DNA of 7,501 nucleotides from CAYLZW01 sp964388085 (GTDB lineage Bacteria > Myxococcota > UBA727 > CAYLZW01): NCBI GenBank assembly GCA_964388085.1, contig CAYLZW010000282.1, positions 1-7,501 on the forward strand, given 5' to 3'. Under the pieces are notes generated by a model that ran no database searches, had not been told where the DNA came from, and saw only the letters and a program-made list of their open reading frames with translations. Positions within the stretch are counted from its first letter, which is position 1, and the number at the start of each line of letters is the position of its first letter. Both the position numbers and the translations under genes were made by a program. Positions 1-6,393 of the stretch are shown in pieces.

Positions 1-409
1 GCACGCGCTCGCCGACGAAGTCGATGTCGCTGCGCCGCTCGCGGAAGTACGAGTCCCCGAGCGCGTCGAAGCGCAGCTTGATCTCGCGCACGGTGGCGCG
101 CACCGCCCACTCCGCGCACTTGCGATCGTCGACGACGTGCCGGCGCGCGCCGTCCACCAGCATGGGGTCCTGCATCATCAGGAGATGGGCGTCGAGGATG
201 GCGGTGTGCTCCCCGGCGCCCTCGCTGATGACGCGCTCGCGGAAGGCGGTCAGCCCCTGCACGGCCTCCTCAAAGCCGGCCTCGAGGCGCGCCACCTCCT
301 CGTCGGTGTGGCGCGGCTGTACGTGGTGCGTCGGGTAGCGGACCTTGCGTCGGTCGACGAGGTGGACGTGGCCGATGGCGATCCCGGGGGAGACGCCGAT
401 GCCCACCAT
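1..409 (-). CDS. ptsI: PTS enzyme I, N-terminal part (3' end outside window)
   Basis: Enzyme I autophosphorylates with PEP and starts the PTS cascade by phosphorylating HPr. Only the first 136 residues are visible: GIGVSPGIAIGHVHLV (3-18) is the classic N-terminus. TAILDAHLLMMQDPMLV (69-85) and DSYFRERRSDIDFVGERV (119-136) belong to the HPr-binding region. The phospho-histidine and the PEP-binding barrel lie past the left edge. No GAF domain precedes it, so it is ptsI rather than the nitrogen-PTS ptsP. The start is uncertain: ATG 409 fits the family but has no clear ribosome site. GTG 412, TTG 433 and TTG 445 are in frame, and TTG 445 has GGGGG 7 nt upstream and would add MSTTLKRSRRIV. It follows ptsH in the same direction, presumably in one transcript. 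Confidence 0.93.
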   Translation of the reverse strand, partial: MVGIGVSPGIAIGHVHLVDRRKVRYPTHHVQPRHTDEEVARLEAGFEEAVQGLTAFRERVISEGAGEHTAILDAHLLMMQDPMLVDGARRHVVDDRKCAEWAVRATVREIKLRFDALGDSYFRERRSDIDFVGERV

Positions 410-467
410 CACGATGCGACGTGAACGCTTCAAAGTCGTCGACAACCGGCGGCCCCCACAGCGCTGT

Positions 468-752
468 TCACCGCTCCTCGCCGAAGCGCTCTTCGATGAG
501 GCGGCAGACGGCGTCCGCGGCGTCATGGCAGGTGCGCTCATCGTCTCCACGGGCGATCACGCTCAGCTCCGTGCCGCGCGCGGCGGCGAGCATCAGCACC
601 CCCATGATGCTCTTGGAGTTCACCATCATGTCCTCGCGGCCGATGGAGAGCTCCACCGGGTAGGACGACGCCACCTGCACGAGCTTCGACGCGGCGCGCG
701 CGTGCAGCCCGAGCTCGTTGATGATCATCACGCGACGTGCGGCCTCGGCCAT
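468..752 (-). CDS. ptsH: Phosphocarrier protein HPr
   Basis: HPr carries phosphate from enzyme I to EIIA proteins. The 94-aa product has the histidine site at His17 (NELGLHARAASKLV, 12-25) and the regulatory serine at Ser48 in NSKSIMGVLML (45-55), the HPr kinase target known from Firmicutes as Ser46. An intact serine site together with hprK in the same window implies both phosphorylation modes operate. ATG 752 is preceded by AGAGGG with a short 3-nt spacing. The frame stays open far upstream, but that part overlaps the EIIA gene in another frame and is not homologous. The stop (468-470) lies 58 nt before the likely ptsI ATG. Nothing suggests an NPr-type HPr: the KSIMGV motif is canonical. Confidence 0.96.
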   Translation of the reverse strand: MAEAARRVMIINELGLHARAASKLVQVASSYPVELSIGREDMMVNSKSIMGVLMLAAARGTELSVIARGDDERTCHDAADAVCRLIEERFGEER

Positions 753-758
753 GGTCCC

Positions 759-784
759 TCTCGTCTCTCGTCTCTCGTCTCTCG
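759..784. repeat. 7-bp tandem repeat, about 3.7 units, in the EIIA-ptsH gap
   Basis: On the plus strand TCTCGTC occurs three times head to tail (759-765, 766-772, 773-779) and a fourth partial TCTCG ends at 784. It fills most of the 41-nt gap, and its ptsH-proximal end merges into the AGAGGG used as the ptsH ribosome site. As a seven-base unit outside coding sequence, it can change copy number without breaking a frame, which would alter leader length. Confidence 0.85.
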
Positions 785-793
785 GCTGTCGAG

Positions 794-1249
794 CTAGACG
801 CTCGCCTCCGTGCGGCGGCCGAGGCTCGGCTTCTGTTGTAAAAGCGCTCCCGCCACGACGACGCTCTGCTGCGCGGCCTCGGCCACGCGGCGCGCGAGCT
901 CGGCCGGCGTGCGCTCGTCGCCGCCGTGCGAGAGGGCCTCGAGCACCATGGGCAGGTTCACGCCCGTGACCACCTCGACCTGGTGCTCCCCGAGGTACGC
1001 GAGCGCGACGTTCGCGGCCGAGCCGCCGAACAGATCCGCCAGCAGCAGCACCCCGTGGCCCTCGTCGGCGGCGGCGATCACCTGCGAGACGCGCTCGAAG
1101 GTGTCGGCGGCGTCGGCGCGGGGCTCGACCTCGACCCAGCGCAGATGTCCCTGATCGCACGCGTCGTCCCCGAGGATCTCGCGCGCGGTGGCGCACAGCG
1201 CGCTCGCGAGCGGAGCGTGCGCTGCCACGACGATACCGATGCCGCTCAT
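794..1249 (-). CDS. Stand-alone mannose-family PTS EIIA protein
   Basis: EIIA-Man domains take phosphate from HPr and normally hand it to EIIB in a sugar permease. This 151-aa protein is one complete domain. The phospho-acceptor is His11 in IGIVVAAHAPLA; the conserved LLADLFGGSAANVA (69-82) and TGVNLPMVLEAL (95-106) are present. A tail of about 25 residues rich in basic and polar amino acids follows. No EIIB, EIIC or EIID follows; the next genes are HPr and enzyme I, so it is more likely a regulatory phosphate acceptor than a transporter part. A consensus ribosome site supports the start. It leads a three-gene run with ptsH (41-nt gap) and ptsI. The architecture resembles manX-like orphan EIIA genes of other deltaproteobacterial rapZ loci; I withhold a symbol because the partner is unknown. 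Confidence 0.93.
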   Translation of the reverse strand: MSGIGIVVAAHAPLASALCATAREILGDDACDQGHLRWVEVEPRADAADTFERVSQVIAAADEGHGVLLLADLFGGSAANVALAYLGEHQVEVVTGVNLPMVLEALSHGGDERTPAELARRVAEAAQQSVVVAGALLQQKPSLGRRTEASV

Positions 1250-1253
1250 GAAA

Positions 1254-1258
1254 CCTCC
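1254..1258 (-). promoter_or_regulatory. Ribosome-binding site of the mannose-type EIIA gene
   Basis: Minus strand GGAGG, then TTTC, then ATG. It is a consensus site and decides the start at 1249 over the longer readings of the region. Confidence 0.8.
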
Positions 1259-1262
1259 ACGA

Positions 1263-1279
1263 GAGCGCGTGTCGCGCTC
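1263..1279 (-). promoter_or_regulatory. Hairpin abutting the EIIA ribosome-binding site
   Basis: GAGCGCG (1263-1269) and CGCGCTC (1273-1279) form a perfect 7-bp GC-rich stem with a 3-nt loop. In the mRNA it ends 4 nt before the GGAGG of the EIIA gene. It may tune initiation, as the leader hairpin of hpf could. Chance occurrence is possible at this GC content. Confidence 0.3.
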
Positions 1280-1330
1280 GCGCCACCGACAGGCTCCGGC
1301 GGCGAGCGCTCACGCCCGAAAGAGACCTAT

Positions 1331-1359
1331 GAAGTAGGGTCATTTCGGAGCCGTGTCGA
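1331..1359 (-). promoter_or_regulatory. Weak promoter candidate for EIIA-ptsH-ptsI
   Basis: On the minus strand TCGACA (1359-1354, one mismatch to TTGACA) is followed after exactly 17 bp by TACTTC (1336-1331). Only the first two bases of the -10 match the consensus, so this is tentative. A promoter in this 225-nt gap (1250-1474) is likely because every other gap among the PTS genes is much shorter. Confidence 0.25.
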
Positions 1360-1400
1360 GGACAGAAGTTGCCGCGCCGCGTCGAGCCAACTTTGCAACC

Positions 1401-1414
1401 CCGCGATATCGCGG
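1401..1414. promoter_or_regulatory. Perfect 14-bp palindrome, candidate operator
   Basis: CCGCGATATCGCGG is identical to its own reverse complement over 14 bp with no spacer. It sits in the only sizeable gap of the PTS cluster, upstream of the candidate promoter for EIIA-ptsH-ptsI. A dimeric transcription factor site is one reading. One such palindrome is not improbable by chance in 7.5 kb of GC-rich DNA, so the support is mainly its position. Confidence 0.35.
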
Positions 1415-1433
1415 TCAGATCGGGCGCTTGCCA

Positions 1434-1449
1434 GGGAGCCGTCGCTCCC
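1434..1449 (-). terminator. Small hairpin after rapZ without U-tract
   Basis: GGGAGC (1434-1439) and GCTCCC (1444-1449) form a perfect 6-bp stem with a 4-nt loop, about 25 nt after the rapZ stop. The following minus-strand sequence (TGGCAAGC) has no U-run, so if it terminates at all it would be weak or factor-assisted. It may instead protect the rapZ 3' end. Confidence 0.3.
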
Positions 1450-1474
1450 GGTCGGGTGGCCTACGAGAGGCGTC

Positions 1475-2344
1475 TCACAGCGGTTTGTTCGCGTCGCGAT
1501 GCACCACGCGGCACTCGACGCCGCGCGCCTTCAAGCGCTCTCCGAGGGCCCTGACGAGCGCCACCGAGCGATGTCGGCCGCCGGTGCAGCCGATGGCGAC
1601 GGTGACGTAGGCCTTCCCCTCGTGCGCGAAGCGCGGCAGCAGGAAGCTCACGAGATCGTCGACCCGCTCGAGGAAGGGGGCCGCGTCCGCTTGCTCGAGC
1701 ACGAAGCGCGAGACCGGCTCGTCGTTGCCGGTCAGCGGGCGCAGCTCCTCGATGAAGTACGGGTTCGGCAAAAAGCGCACGTCGAAGCACAGATCGAGCT
1801 CGGGCGGCAGGCCGTGCTTGAAGCCGAAGCTCATGAGCGTGAGCACCTGGTGGCCCGGCCCCTCGGCGCTGCCGAAGCGATCGCTGATGTGTCGCTTGAG
1901 ATCGTGCACGCTCATGTTCTGCGTCGGGATGACCTCGTCCGCGCGGTCCGAGAGCTCCTTCAAGAGCGCGCGCTCTCTCGCGATGCCCGCGAGCACGCCC
2001 TCTCCCTCTCCCTGCGGGTGGCGCCGACGCGTCTCTTTGAAGCGGGTCACCAGCACCTCGTCGGTGCAGTCGAGGAAGACGAGCGACACGTCGTGGTCGG
2101 CGGCCTTCAAGCGATCCCAGCTCGGCCCGAAGTCTTTCAGGAACGACGCCTCGCGCGCGTCGATGACGAGGGCGATGCGGCGCAGCTCCCCGCCCGCCGT
2201 GTCCGCCAGGCTCAGCAGCGTCTCGATGAGCTGCGGCGGCAGGTTGTCGATGACGAAGAAGCCGATGTCCTCGAGCGCGCGCGCGGCCGTGGTCTTGCCG
2301 GCGCCGGCCATCCCCGACACGACGACGATGCGCTTGGTAGCCAT
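1475..2344 (-). CDS. rapZ: RapZ/YvcJ family nucleotide-binding regulator
   Basis: RapZ is an RNA-binding adaptor that steers RNase E to the sRNA GlmZ in enteric bacteria; the Bacillus homologue YvcJ is a nucleotide-binding protein. The 289-aa product has both domains. The N-terminal P-loop domain carries Walker A GMAGAGKT (11-18; the final Thr replaces the common Ser), DNLPPQL (34-40) and FKETRRRHPQ (102-111). The C-terminal domain carries FGFKHGLP (173-180), FDVRFLPNPY (187-196) and IGCTGGRHRSV (251-261), the conserved binding surface. ATG 2344 follows the hprK stop by 3 nt, and GAGG sits almost against it, so translation is probably coupled to hprK. The gene closes the hpf-ptsN-hprK-rapZ run. 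Whether it acts on sRNAs here is unknown: GlmY/GlmZ are enteric and nothing like them is seen. Confidence 0.97.
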   Translation of the reverse strand: MATKRIVVVSGMAGAGKTTAARALEDIGFFVIDNLPPQLIETLLSLADTAGGELRRIALVIDAREASFLKDFGPSWDRLKAADHDVSLVFLDCTDEVLVTRFKETRRRHPQGEGEGVLAGIARERALLKELSDRADEVIPTQNMSVHDLKRHISDRFGSAEGPGHQVLTLMSFGFKHGLPPELDLCFDVRFLPNPYFIEELRPLTGNDEPVSRFVLEQADAAPFLERVDDLVSFLLPRFAHEGKAYVTVAIGCTGGRHRSVALVRALGERLKARGVECRVVHRDANKPL

Positions 2345-2347
2345 GCC

Positions 2348-3310
<963 letters not shown>

Positions 3311-3348
3311 GGAGGTATTGTTACGCGTTCAGCCGGGAACGTCACAAC

Positions 3349-3828
3349 TCAATAGCGAGCGTCCTCGGCGGCGACCTCGTCGAAGATCTGCTGCGCGTCC
3401 TGGCACTCGAGCAGGCGCCTTGGCAGGGACGAGTCCGAGAACAGCCGGCTGATGCGCGCGAGGGCCTTCAGGTGTTGGCCGCCGGCGGCCTGCGGCGCGA
3501 GCAGCACGATGAAGATGCGGCTCGGCTGCTGATCGATGGCGCCGAAGTCGAGCCCTTGGGGATGAAGCCCCAGGCAGGCGACCAGCGTCTCGAGCCCGTC
3601 GAGCTTGCCGTGCGGGATGGCGAGGCCCTCTTTGATCCCAGTGCTGCCGAGGCGCTCGCGATCGAGCAGCGTCTTCAGCACCCGCTCTTCTTCGTCGCTG
3701 GCGAGCCCGGTGCCTTTGTCGTCCCCGACGAGGCCGCGCCCGACGAGCTCTCGCAGCACGCCGGTCTTATCGGTCGCCCCGAGGCGATGGATCACTCGCT
3801 CGGGGGAGAGGATGTCCGTCAGCTTCAT
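3349..3828 (-). CDS. ptsN: PTS EIIA component, nitrogen-regulatory type (EIIANtr)
   Basis: This is a 159-aa single-domain EIIA of the fructose/mannitol/Ntr fold. In the nitrogen PTS it accepts phosphate from an HPr-type protein and regulates partners such as potassium transport and kinases instead of transporting sugar. The phospho-acceptor is His73 in GLAIPHGK (68-75), and a second conserved His is at 119 (GQHLKALARISRLF). The ATG at 3828 (MKLTDILSPERV) matches the family N-terminus. A TTG 10 codons upstream (3858) is in frame but adds an unlikely MQGEGARQAA leader. The ribosome site is modest (AAGGCAGG region). It sits between hpf and hprK, 38 nt upstream of hprK, as in rpoN-linked clusters. 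No membrane component is fused, which supports a regulatory role. In this locus it may receive phosphate from the nearby HPr, as no separate NPr is visible. Confidence 0.93.
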   Translation of the reverse strand: MKLTDILSPERVIHRLGATDKTGVLRELVGRGLVGDDKGTGLASDEEERVLKTLLDRERLGSTGIKEGLAIPHGKLDGLETLVACLGLHPQGLDFGAIDQQPSRIFIVLLAPQAAGGQHLKALARISRLFSDSSLPRRLLECQDAQQIFDEVAAEDARY

Positions 3829-3953
3829 GGCAGCCTGCCTTGCGCCTTCGCCCTGCAAGGTGCGTGGTGGAGCGACTCGTCCCCCGGCGAGAGGGCCTGC
3901 TAGCCCTTGGCGACGAGCACGGCAAGGCGAATCCCGTCCGACGCGAGGTAGGC

Positions 3954-3979
3954 AAAGGGCGGCCCCGAAGGACCGCCCT
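3954..3979 (-). terminator. UUCG-capped hairpin between hpf and ptsN (terminator or attenuator)
   Basis: The transcript can form a 10-bp stem (AGGGCGGUCC against GGGGCCGCCCU, one G-U wobble) capped by a C(UUCG)G tetraloop, one of the most stable known. It begins 35 nt after the hpf stop and is followed by only a short U run (UUU counting the closing pair), then GCC. With so short a U-tract I read it as a leaky terminator or a stabilising/processing hairpin that would make hpf mRNA more abundant than ptsN-hprK-rapZ mRNA. The rest of the 186-nt gap (3829-4014) shows no clear promoter. Confidence 0.6.
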
Positions 3980-4014
3980 GTTCGGCAAGCCTCTCAGGCG
4001 TGCCGCGAGTGCGC

Positions 4015-4638
4015 TCAGCCCACCAAGGCCGCGCTCTGCACCTTCGGCGCTTCGATGAGGCCGTAGCTGCCTTCCTTGCGCCGGTACAGCACGTTCATCG
4101 CGCCCGAGCCGACGTTCAGGAACACGAGGAAGTCGTTGTGCAGCAGATCCATCTGCATGACGGCCTCCTCGACGCTCATGGGGTGGGCCTCGATCTCCTT
4201 CGTCTCGACGATCTCCGGCGGCAGCGCGTTCGCGTTCGCAGCCGCGGTCGCGGCCGGGCTGCTGGCGGCGCTCGAGGCAGCCTCCGCCTCTGCCGTGCGC
4301 AGCGCCTCGAGGTAGTTGAGCGTGACCTTCGCCGCGGCTCCCTCGCGCGGCTTGTGGCTCGTCAGCTTGTTGCGGTAGCGCTTCACCTGGCGCTCGATGC
4401 GATCGACCGCGCGATCAATCGAGCCGTACATGTCCTCGGACTTCTCCTCGCCACGCATCATCATGCCGTGCGCCTTGATGAGGATGTCGGCCTTGTGCAT
4501 GTACTTCTCGACGCTCAAGACCACATGCGCGTCGCAGGGCGTGTGGATGTACTTCTGAATCTTCTCCACCTTCTCCGCGGCGAACTCCTTGAGTGCGTCG
4601 CTGGGCTCCATCTGACGGAACGTAAAGGAGACCTGCAT
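4015..4638 (-). CDS. hpf: Long-form ribosome hibernation promoting factor (HPF)
   Basis: Long HPF binds the 30S decoding region and dimerises ribosomes into inactive 100S particles in stationary phase or stress. The 207-aa product has an N-terminal S30AE/YfiA-type domain (1 to about 110: MQVSFTFRQMEPSDALKEFA..., with KADILIKAHG at 49-58). An Ala/Ser-rich linker follows (about 115-138), then the C-terminal dimerisation domain (about 142-197: IVETKEIEAHPMSVEEAVMQ, then NDFLVFLNVGSGAMNVLYRR). That C-terminal domain separates it from the short HPF of enteric bacteria. The start is supported by a consensus GGAGG site. It lies upstream of ptsN in the usual order, but a strong hairpin follows its stop, so its transcript may be partly uncoupled from ptsN-hprK-rapZ. 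A leader hairpin next to the ribosome-binding site may regulate it. Confidence 0.96.
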   Translation of the reverse strand: MQVSFTFRQMEPSDALKEFAAEKVEKIQKYIHTPCDAHVVLSVEKYMHKADILIKAHGMMMRGEEKSEDMYGSIDRAVDRIERQVKRYRNKLTSHKPREGAAAKVTLNYLEALRTAEAEAASSAASSPAATAAANANALPPEIVETKEIEAHPMSVEEAVMQMDLLHNDFLVFLNVGSGAMNVLYRRKEGSYGLIEAPKVQSAALVG

Positions 4639-4642
4639 TGAT

Positions 4643-4647
4643 CCTCC
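4643..4647 (-). promoter_or_regulatory. Ribosome-binding site of hpf
   Basis: The minus strand reads GGAGG, then ATCA, then ATG. This consensus Shine-Dalgarno at close but workable spacing fixes the hpf start at 4638. Confidence 0.8.
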
Positions 4648-4653
4648 AGGCGA

Positions 4654-4673
4654 GGGGCCTTGCGCTTGGCCCC
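4654..4673 (-). promoter_or_regulatory. Leader hairpin just upstream of the hpf ribosome-binding site
   Basis: GGGGCC (4654-4659) and GGCCCC (4668-4673) form a 6-bp GC-only stem with an 8-nt loop. On the mRNA the stem ends 6 nt before the GGAGG ribosome-binding site (4647-4643). A direct repeat, CGCCTGG, lies on both sides of the stem (4680-4674 and 4653-4647 on the minus strand), and its second copy runs into the ribosome-binding site. The position suits control of hpf translation or mRNA processing, but that is inference. Confidence 0.35.
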
Positions 4674-4695
4674 CCAGGCGCGGAGGGCCAGCGAT

Positions 4696-4726
4696 AGGTT
4701 ACGTCGCCGCCGGTGTGCTGGGGCAA
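4696..4726 (-). promoter_or_regulatory. Weak sigma-70-like promoter candidate for hpf
   Basis: On the minus strand TTGCCC (4726-4721) is followed after 19 bp by TAACCT (4701-4696). The -35 is fair, the -10 matches only partly, and the spacer is longer than ideal. It is listed because hpf probably needs its own promoter after the isolated lipoprotein gene. I found no acceptable -24/-12 sigma-54 site in this gap. Confidence 0.2.
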
Positions 4727-4750
4727 GCTGCGACAGCGAGATGTACAGGT

Positions 4751-4777
4751 TGCGCTGTGTTCGCCGCGGACAGCGCA
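4751..4777 (-). promoter_or_regulatory. 8-bp perfect inverted repeat downstream of the lipoprotein gene
   Basis: TGCGCTGT (4751-4758) and ACAGCGCA (4770-4777) are exact inverse complements separated by 11 nt. The element starts about 35 nt after the lipoprotein stop. No T-tract follows on the minus strand, so it is not a clean intrinsic terminator. It could be a factor-assisted terminator for the lipoprotein transcript or an operator upstream of hpf. Hairpins of this size arise often by chance in GC-rich DNA. Confidence 0.35.
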
Positions 4778-4812
4778 GCTCCTCGTCCGTCCAGGTGGGA
4801 GCTACACCGACA

Positions 4813-6393
4813 TCAAGGGCAGGGAGCGTGGGCGGAGAGCGTGAGGCTCGGCTCGGTCGCCCTGCGCGGGCGCAGGATCACGTGCTCGAAGCGCGCCGGC
4901 GAGAAGCCCCTGTCGTCCTCGATGGTGAGCTCCGCGGTGTAGATGCGCAGCCGGTTCAGCAGCGTGACGCTCCCGTCGGCGAAGTCGAAGGAGCCCGAGC
5001 CCGTCGTGGGGTAGGGCTGACCGTTGACCGTCACGCGGAAGGTGCCGTCCGCCGTGTCGCCCTCGAGGAGCACGCGCGCGCTGGTGACGCCGGCGCTACC
5101 GAGCACGCGCCAGGTGGCGCCCTCCGCGGCGTTGGGGTCGGCAGGCTGACCGTCGACCGCGAGGGCGTAGTCGAACGGCATCGAGAAGCTCGGCATGCCG
5201 CCGCTCCACAAGAGGTTCGGTCCGATGCCGGCCTCCTCGAGCTCGTCGTTCGTGAACGGGTCGGTGCCCATGTCGGCGTTGCCCAGCACGACGCGCCAAG
5301 CGTAGTCCTCGGGGTCGTCGCCGTCGGTGCCCTCCCAATGGAAGCGCAGGTCGAGCGTAAACAACCCCGTGAGCGTGCCAAAGTCGGCCCTGGCGTTCGG
5401 CCGTCCGTCGAGCTCGTTCGCGGCGACGAAGCTGAGCGCCCCGTTCACGACGTCGATGTCGTGGTCGTCGGGGTTCTCATCGAAGGTCCAGCCGGGGCCG
5501 CCGCCTTCGCTCGGCTGCTCGAAGAAGTCCGCGAAGTGGAACACCTCGCGCTCGTCCGCGAGGGGTGGGGTGATGAGCGAGGCCGTGCTCGGCGGAGCTC
5601 CCCAGGTGAGGCGGTACTCGCCGCCGTTCGCCGTCAAGAGCGCGCTCGGGAGGGCGAACCAGAGCGTGTGCGGATCGCCCCAGTCCTCGTCGGGATCGAG
5701 CACGCGATGGAGCTCCAGGAAGGCGACGCCCTGCGCGCCCGGGAGCGTGCGCCACACCCGCACGTCGCTGCCGTCGCTGTTTCCGAGCAGCGCGGCGCTC
5801 ACCGGGATCACCAGCGAGTAGCCCGCGGGCAGCGGGCCCGCCGGGATGTTGATGCGCCGCATCTGGCCGCAAGGCGCTTCGTCGACGAGACCGTCGCAAT
5901 CATTGTCGTATCCGTCGCCGCACACCTCCACGGGCGCTTGCAGGAGCGGCGCCGGACAGCCACCGCACGCGCCGGCGTCGTCGCCAGCGCCCGCGTCCGG
6001 CAGCGCGCCAGCGTCGCGCGCGCCCGGGCCGGCGTCCGTGTCGCCCGCGTCGTGTACGCCTGCGTCCGCCGGGGAGCCGCCGTCGCTGACAGGGCCGCCC
6101 GCGTCCCGGCGGCCGGCGTCCATGGGCTCGCCCGCGTCATGGCCGGCGTCGACGGCGGGAGGCCCGCTGTCCGGCGTGCCCGCGTCCGCGAGCGGCTGGC
6201 CTCCGTCGTCGGGGGCCGCTTCGCACCTGCCCTGCTCACAGCGCGCCGAAGCCGCGCAGTCCTGATCGCGCGTGCAGCTGACCTCCGACAACACCACGCG
6301 CGGACCGCAGCCCAGAAGCCACAGCCCAGCGAGGGCGAGCGCCACGAGGGACGCTCGCGAGCAGCGAGCGACGGATCGGCTCGGGCAGCGCAT
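4813..6393 (-). CDS. Predicted secreted lipoprotein with DAG-rich linker, DNDCDG motif and DUF2341/LamG-like C-terminus
   Basis: Function is not known. The 526-aa product starts with a basic region and a hydrophobic core (about 14-27) ending in lipobox LLGC, so Cys29 should be lipidated after signal peptidase II cleavage. A Cys pattern follows at 40-57 (SCTRDQDC...RCEQGRC). A low-complexity linker (about 69-142) holds eleven Asp-Ala-Gly triplets. The segment CGDGYDNDCDGLVDE (158-172) resembles the MopE-type/EF-loop-like acidic metal-binding motif, flanked by cysteines. Residues about 178-267 (RRINIPAGPLPAGYSLVIPV ... YRLTWGAP) resemble DUF2341. Residues 286-512 are Asp/Gly-rich beta-type sequence resembling a LamG/concanavalin-like fold, a weaker call. 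ATG 6393 is chosen because it puts the signal peptide at the N-terminus, although no good ribosome site precedes it; ATG 6528 has a better one but would bury the signal. Nothing ties the gene functionally to its PTS neighbours. Confidence 0.82.
   Translation of the reverse strand: MRCPSRSVARCSRASLVALALAGLWLLGCGPRVVLSEVSCTRDQDCAASARCEQGRCEAAPDDGGQPLADAGTPDSGPPAVDAGHDAGEPMDAGRRDAGGPVSDGGSPADAGVHDAGDTDAGPGARDAGALPDAGAGDDAGACGGCPAPLLQAPVEVCGDGYDNDCDGLVDEAPCGQMRRINIPAGPLPAGYSLVIPVSAALLGNSDGSDVRVWRTLPGAQGVAFLELHRVLDPDEDWGDPHTLWFALPSALLTANGGEYRLTWGAPPSTASLITPPLADEREVFHFADFFEQPSEGGGPGWTFDENPDDHDIDVVNGALSFVAANELDGRPNARADFGTLTGLFTLDLRFHWEGTDGDDPEDYAWRVVLGNADMGTDPFTNDELEEAGIGPNLLWSGGMPSFSMPFDYALAVDGQPADPNAAEGATWRVLGSAGVTSARVLLEGDTADGTFRVTVNGQPYPTTGSGSFDFADGSVTLLNRLRIYTAELTIEDDRGFSPARFEHVILRPRRATEPSLTLSAHAPCP

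Noticed and set aside
753..1343. Upstream extension of the HPr frame to a 291-aa protein
   Set aside because: The extra N-terminus is arginine-rich antisense-like sequence overlapping EIIA in another frame. HPr proteins are 85-95 aa and a start fits at 752.
1366..1393. Inverted repeat AAGTTG/CAACTT upstream of the EIIA gene
   Set aside because: Only 6 bp with a 16-nt spacer; too short and common to call a site.
3829..3858. ptsN starting at TTG 3858
   Set aside because: The added ten residues are not family-like, and ATG 3828 gives the standard MKLTDIL N-terminus.
5970..6190. Regularly spaced short repeats resembling a CRISPR-like array
   Set aside because: The repeats are degenerate codons for Asp-Ala-Gly in frame with the lipoprotein; no constant repeat with unique spacers exists.
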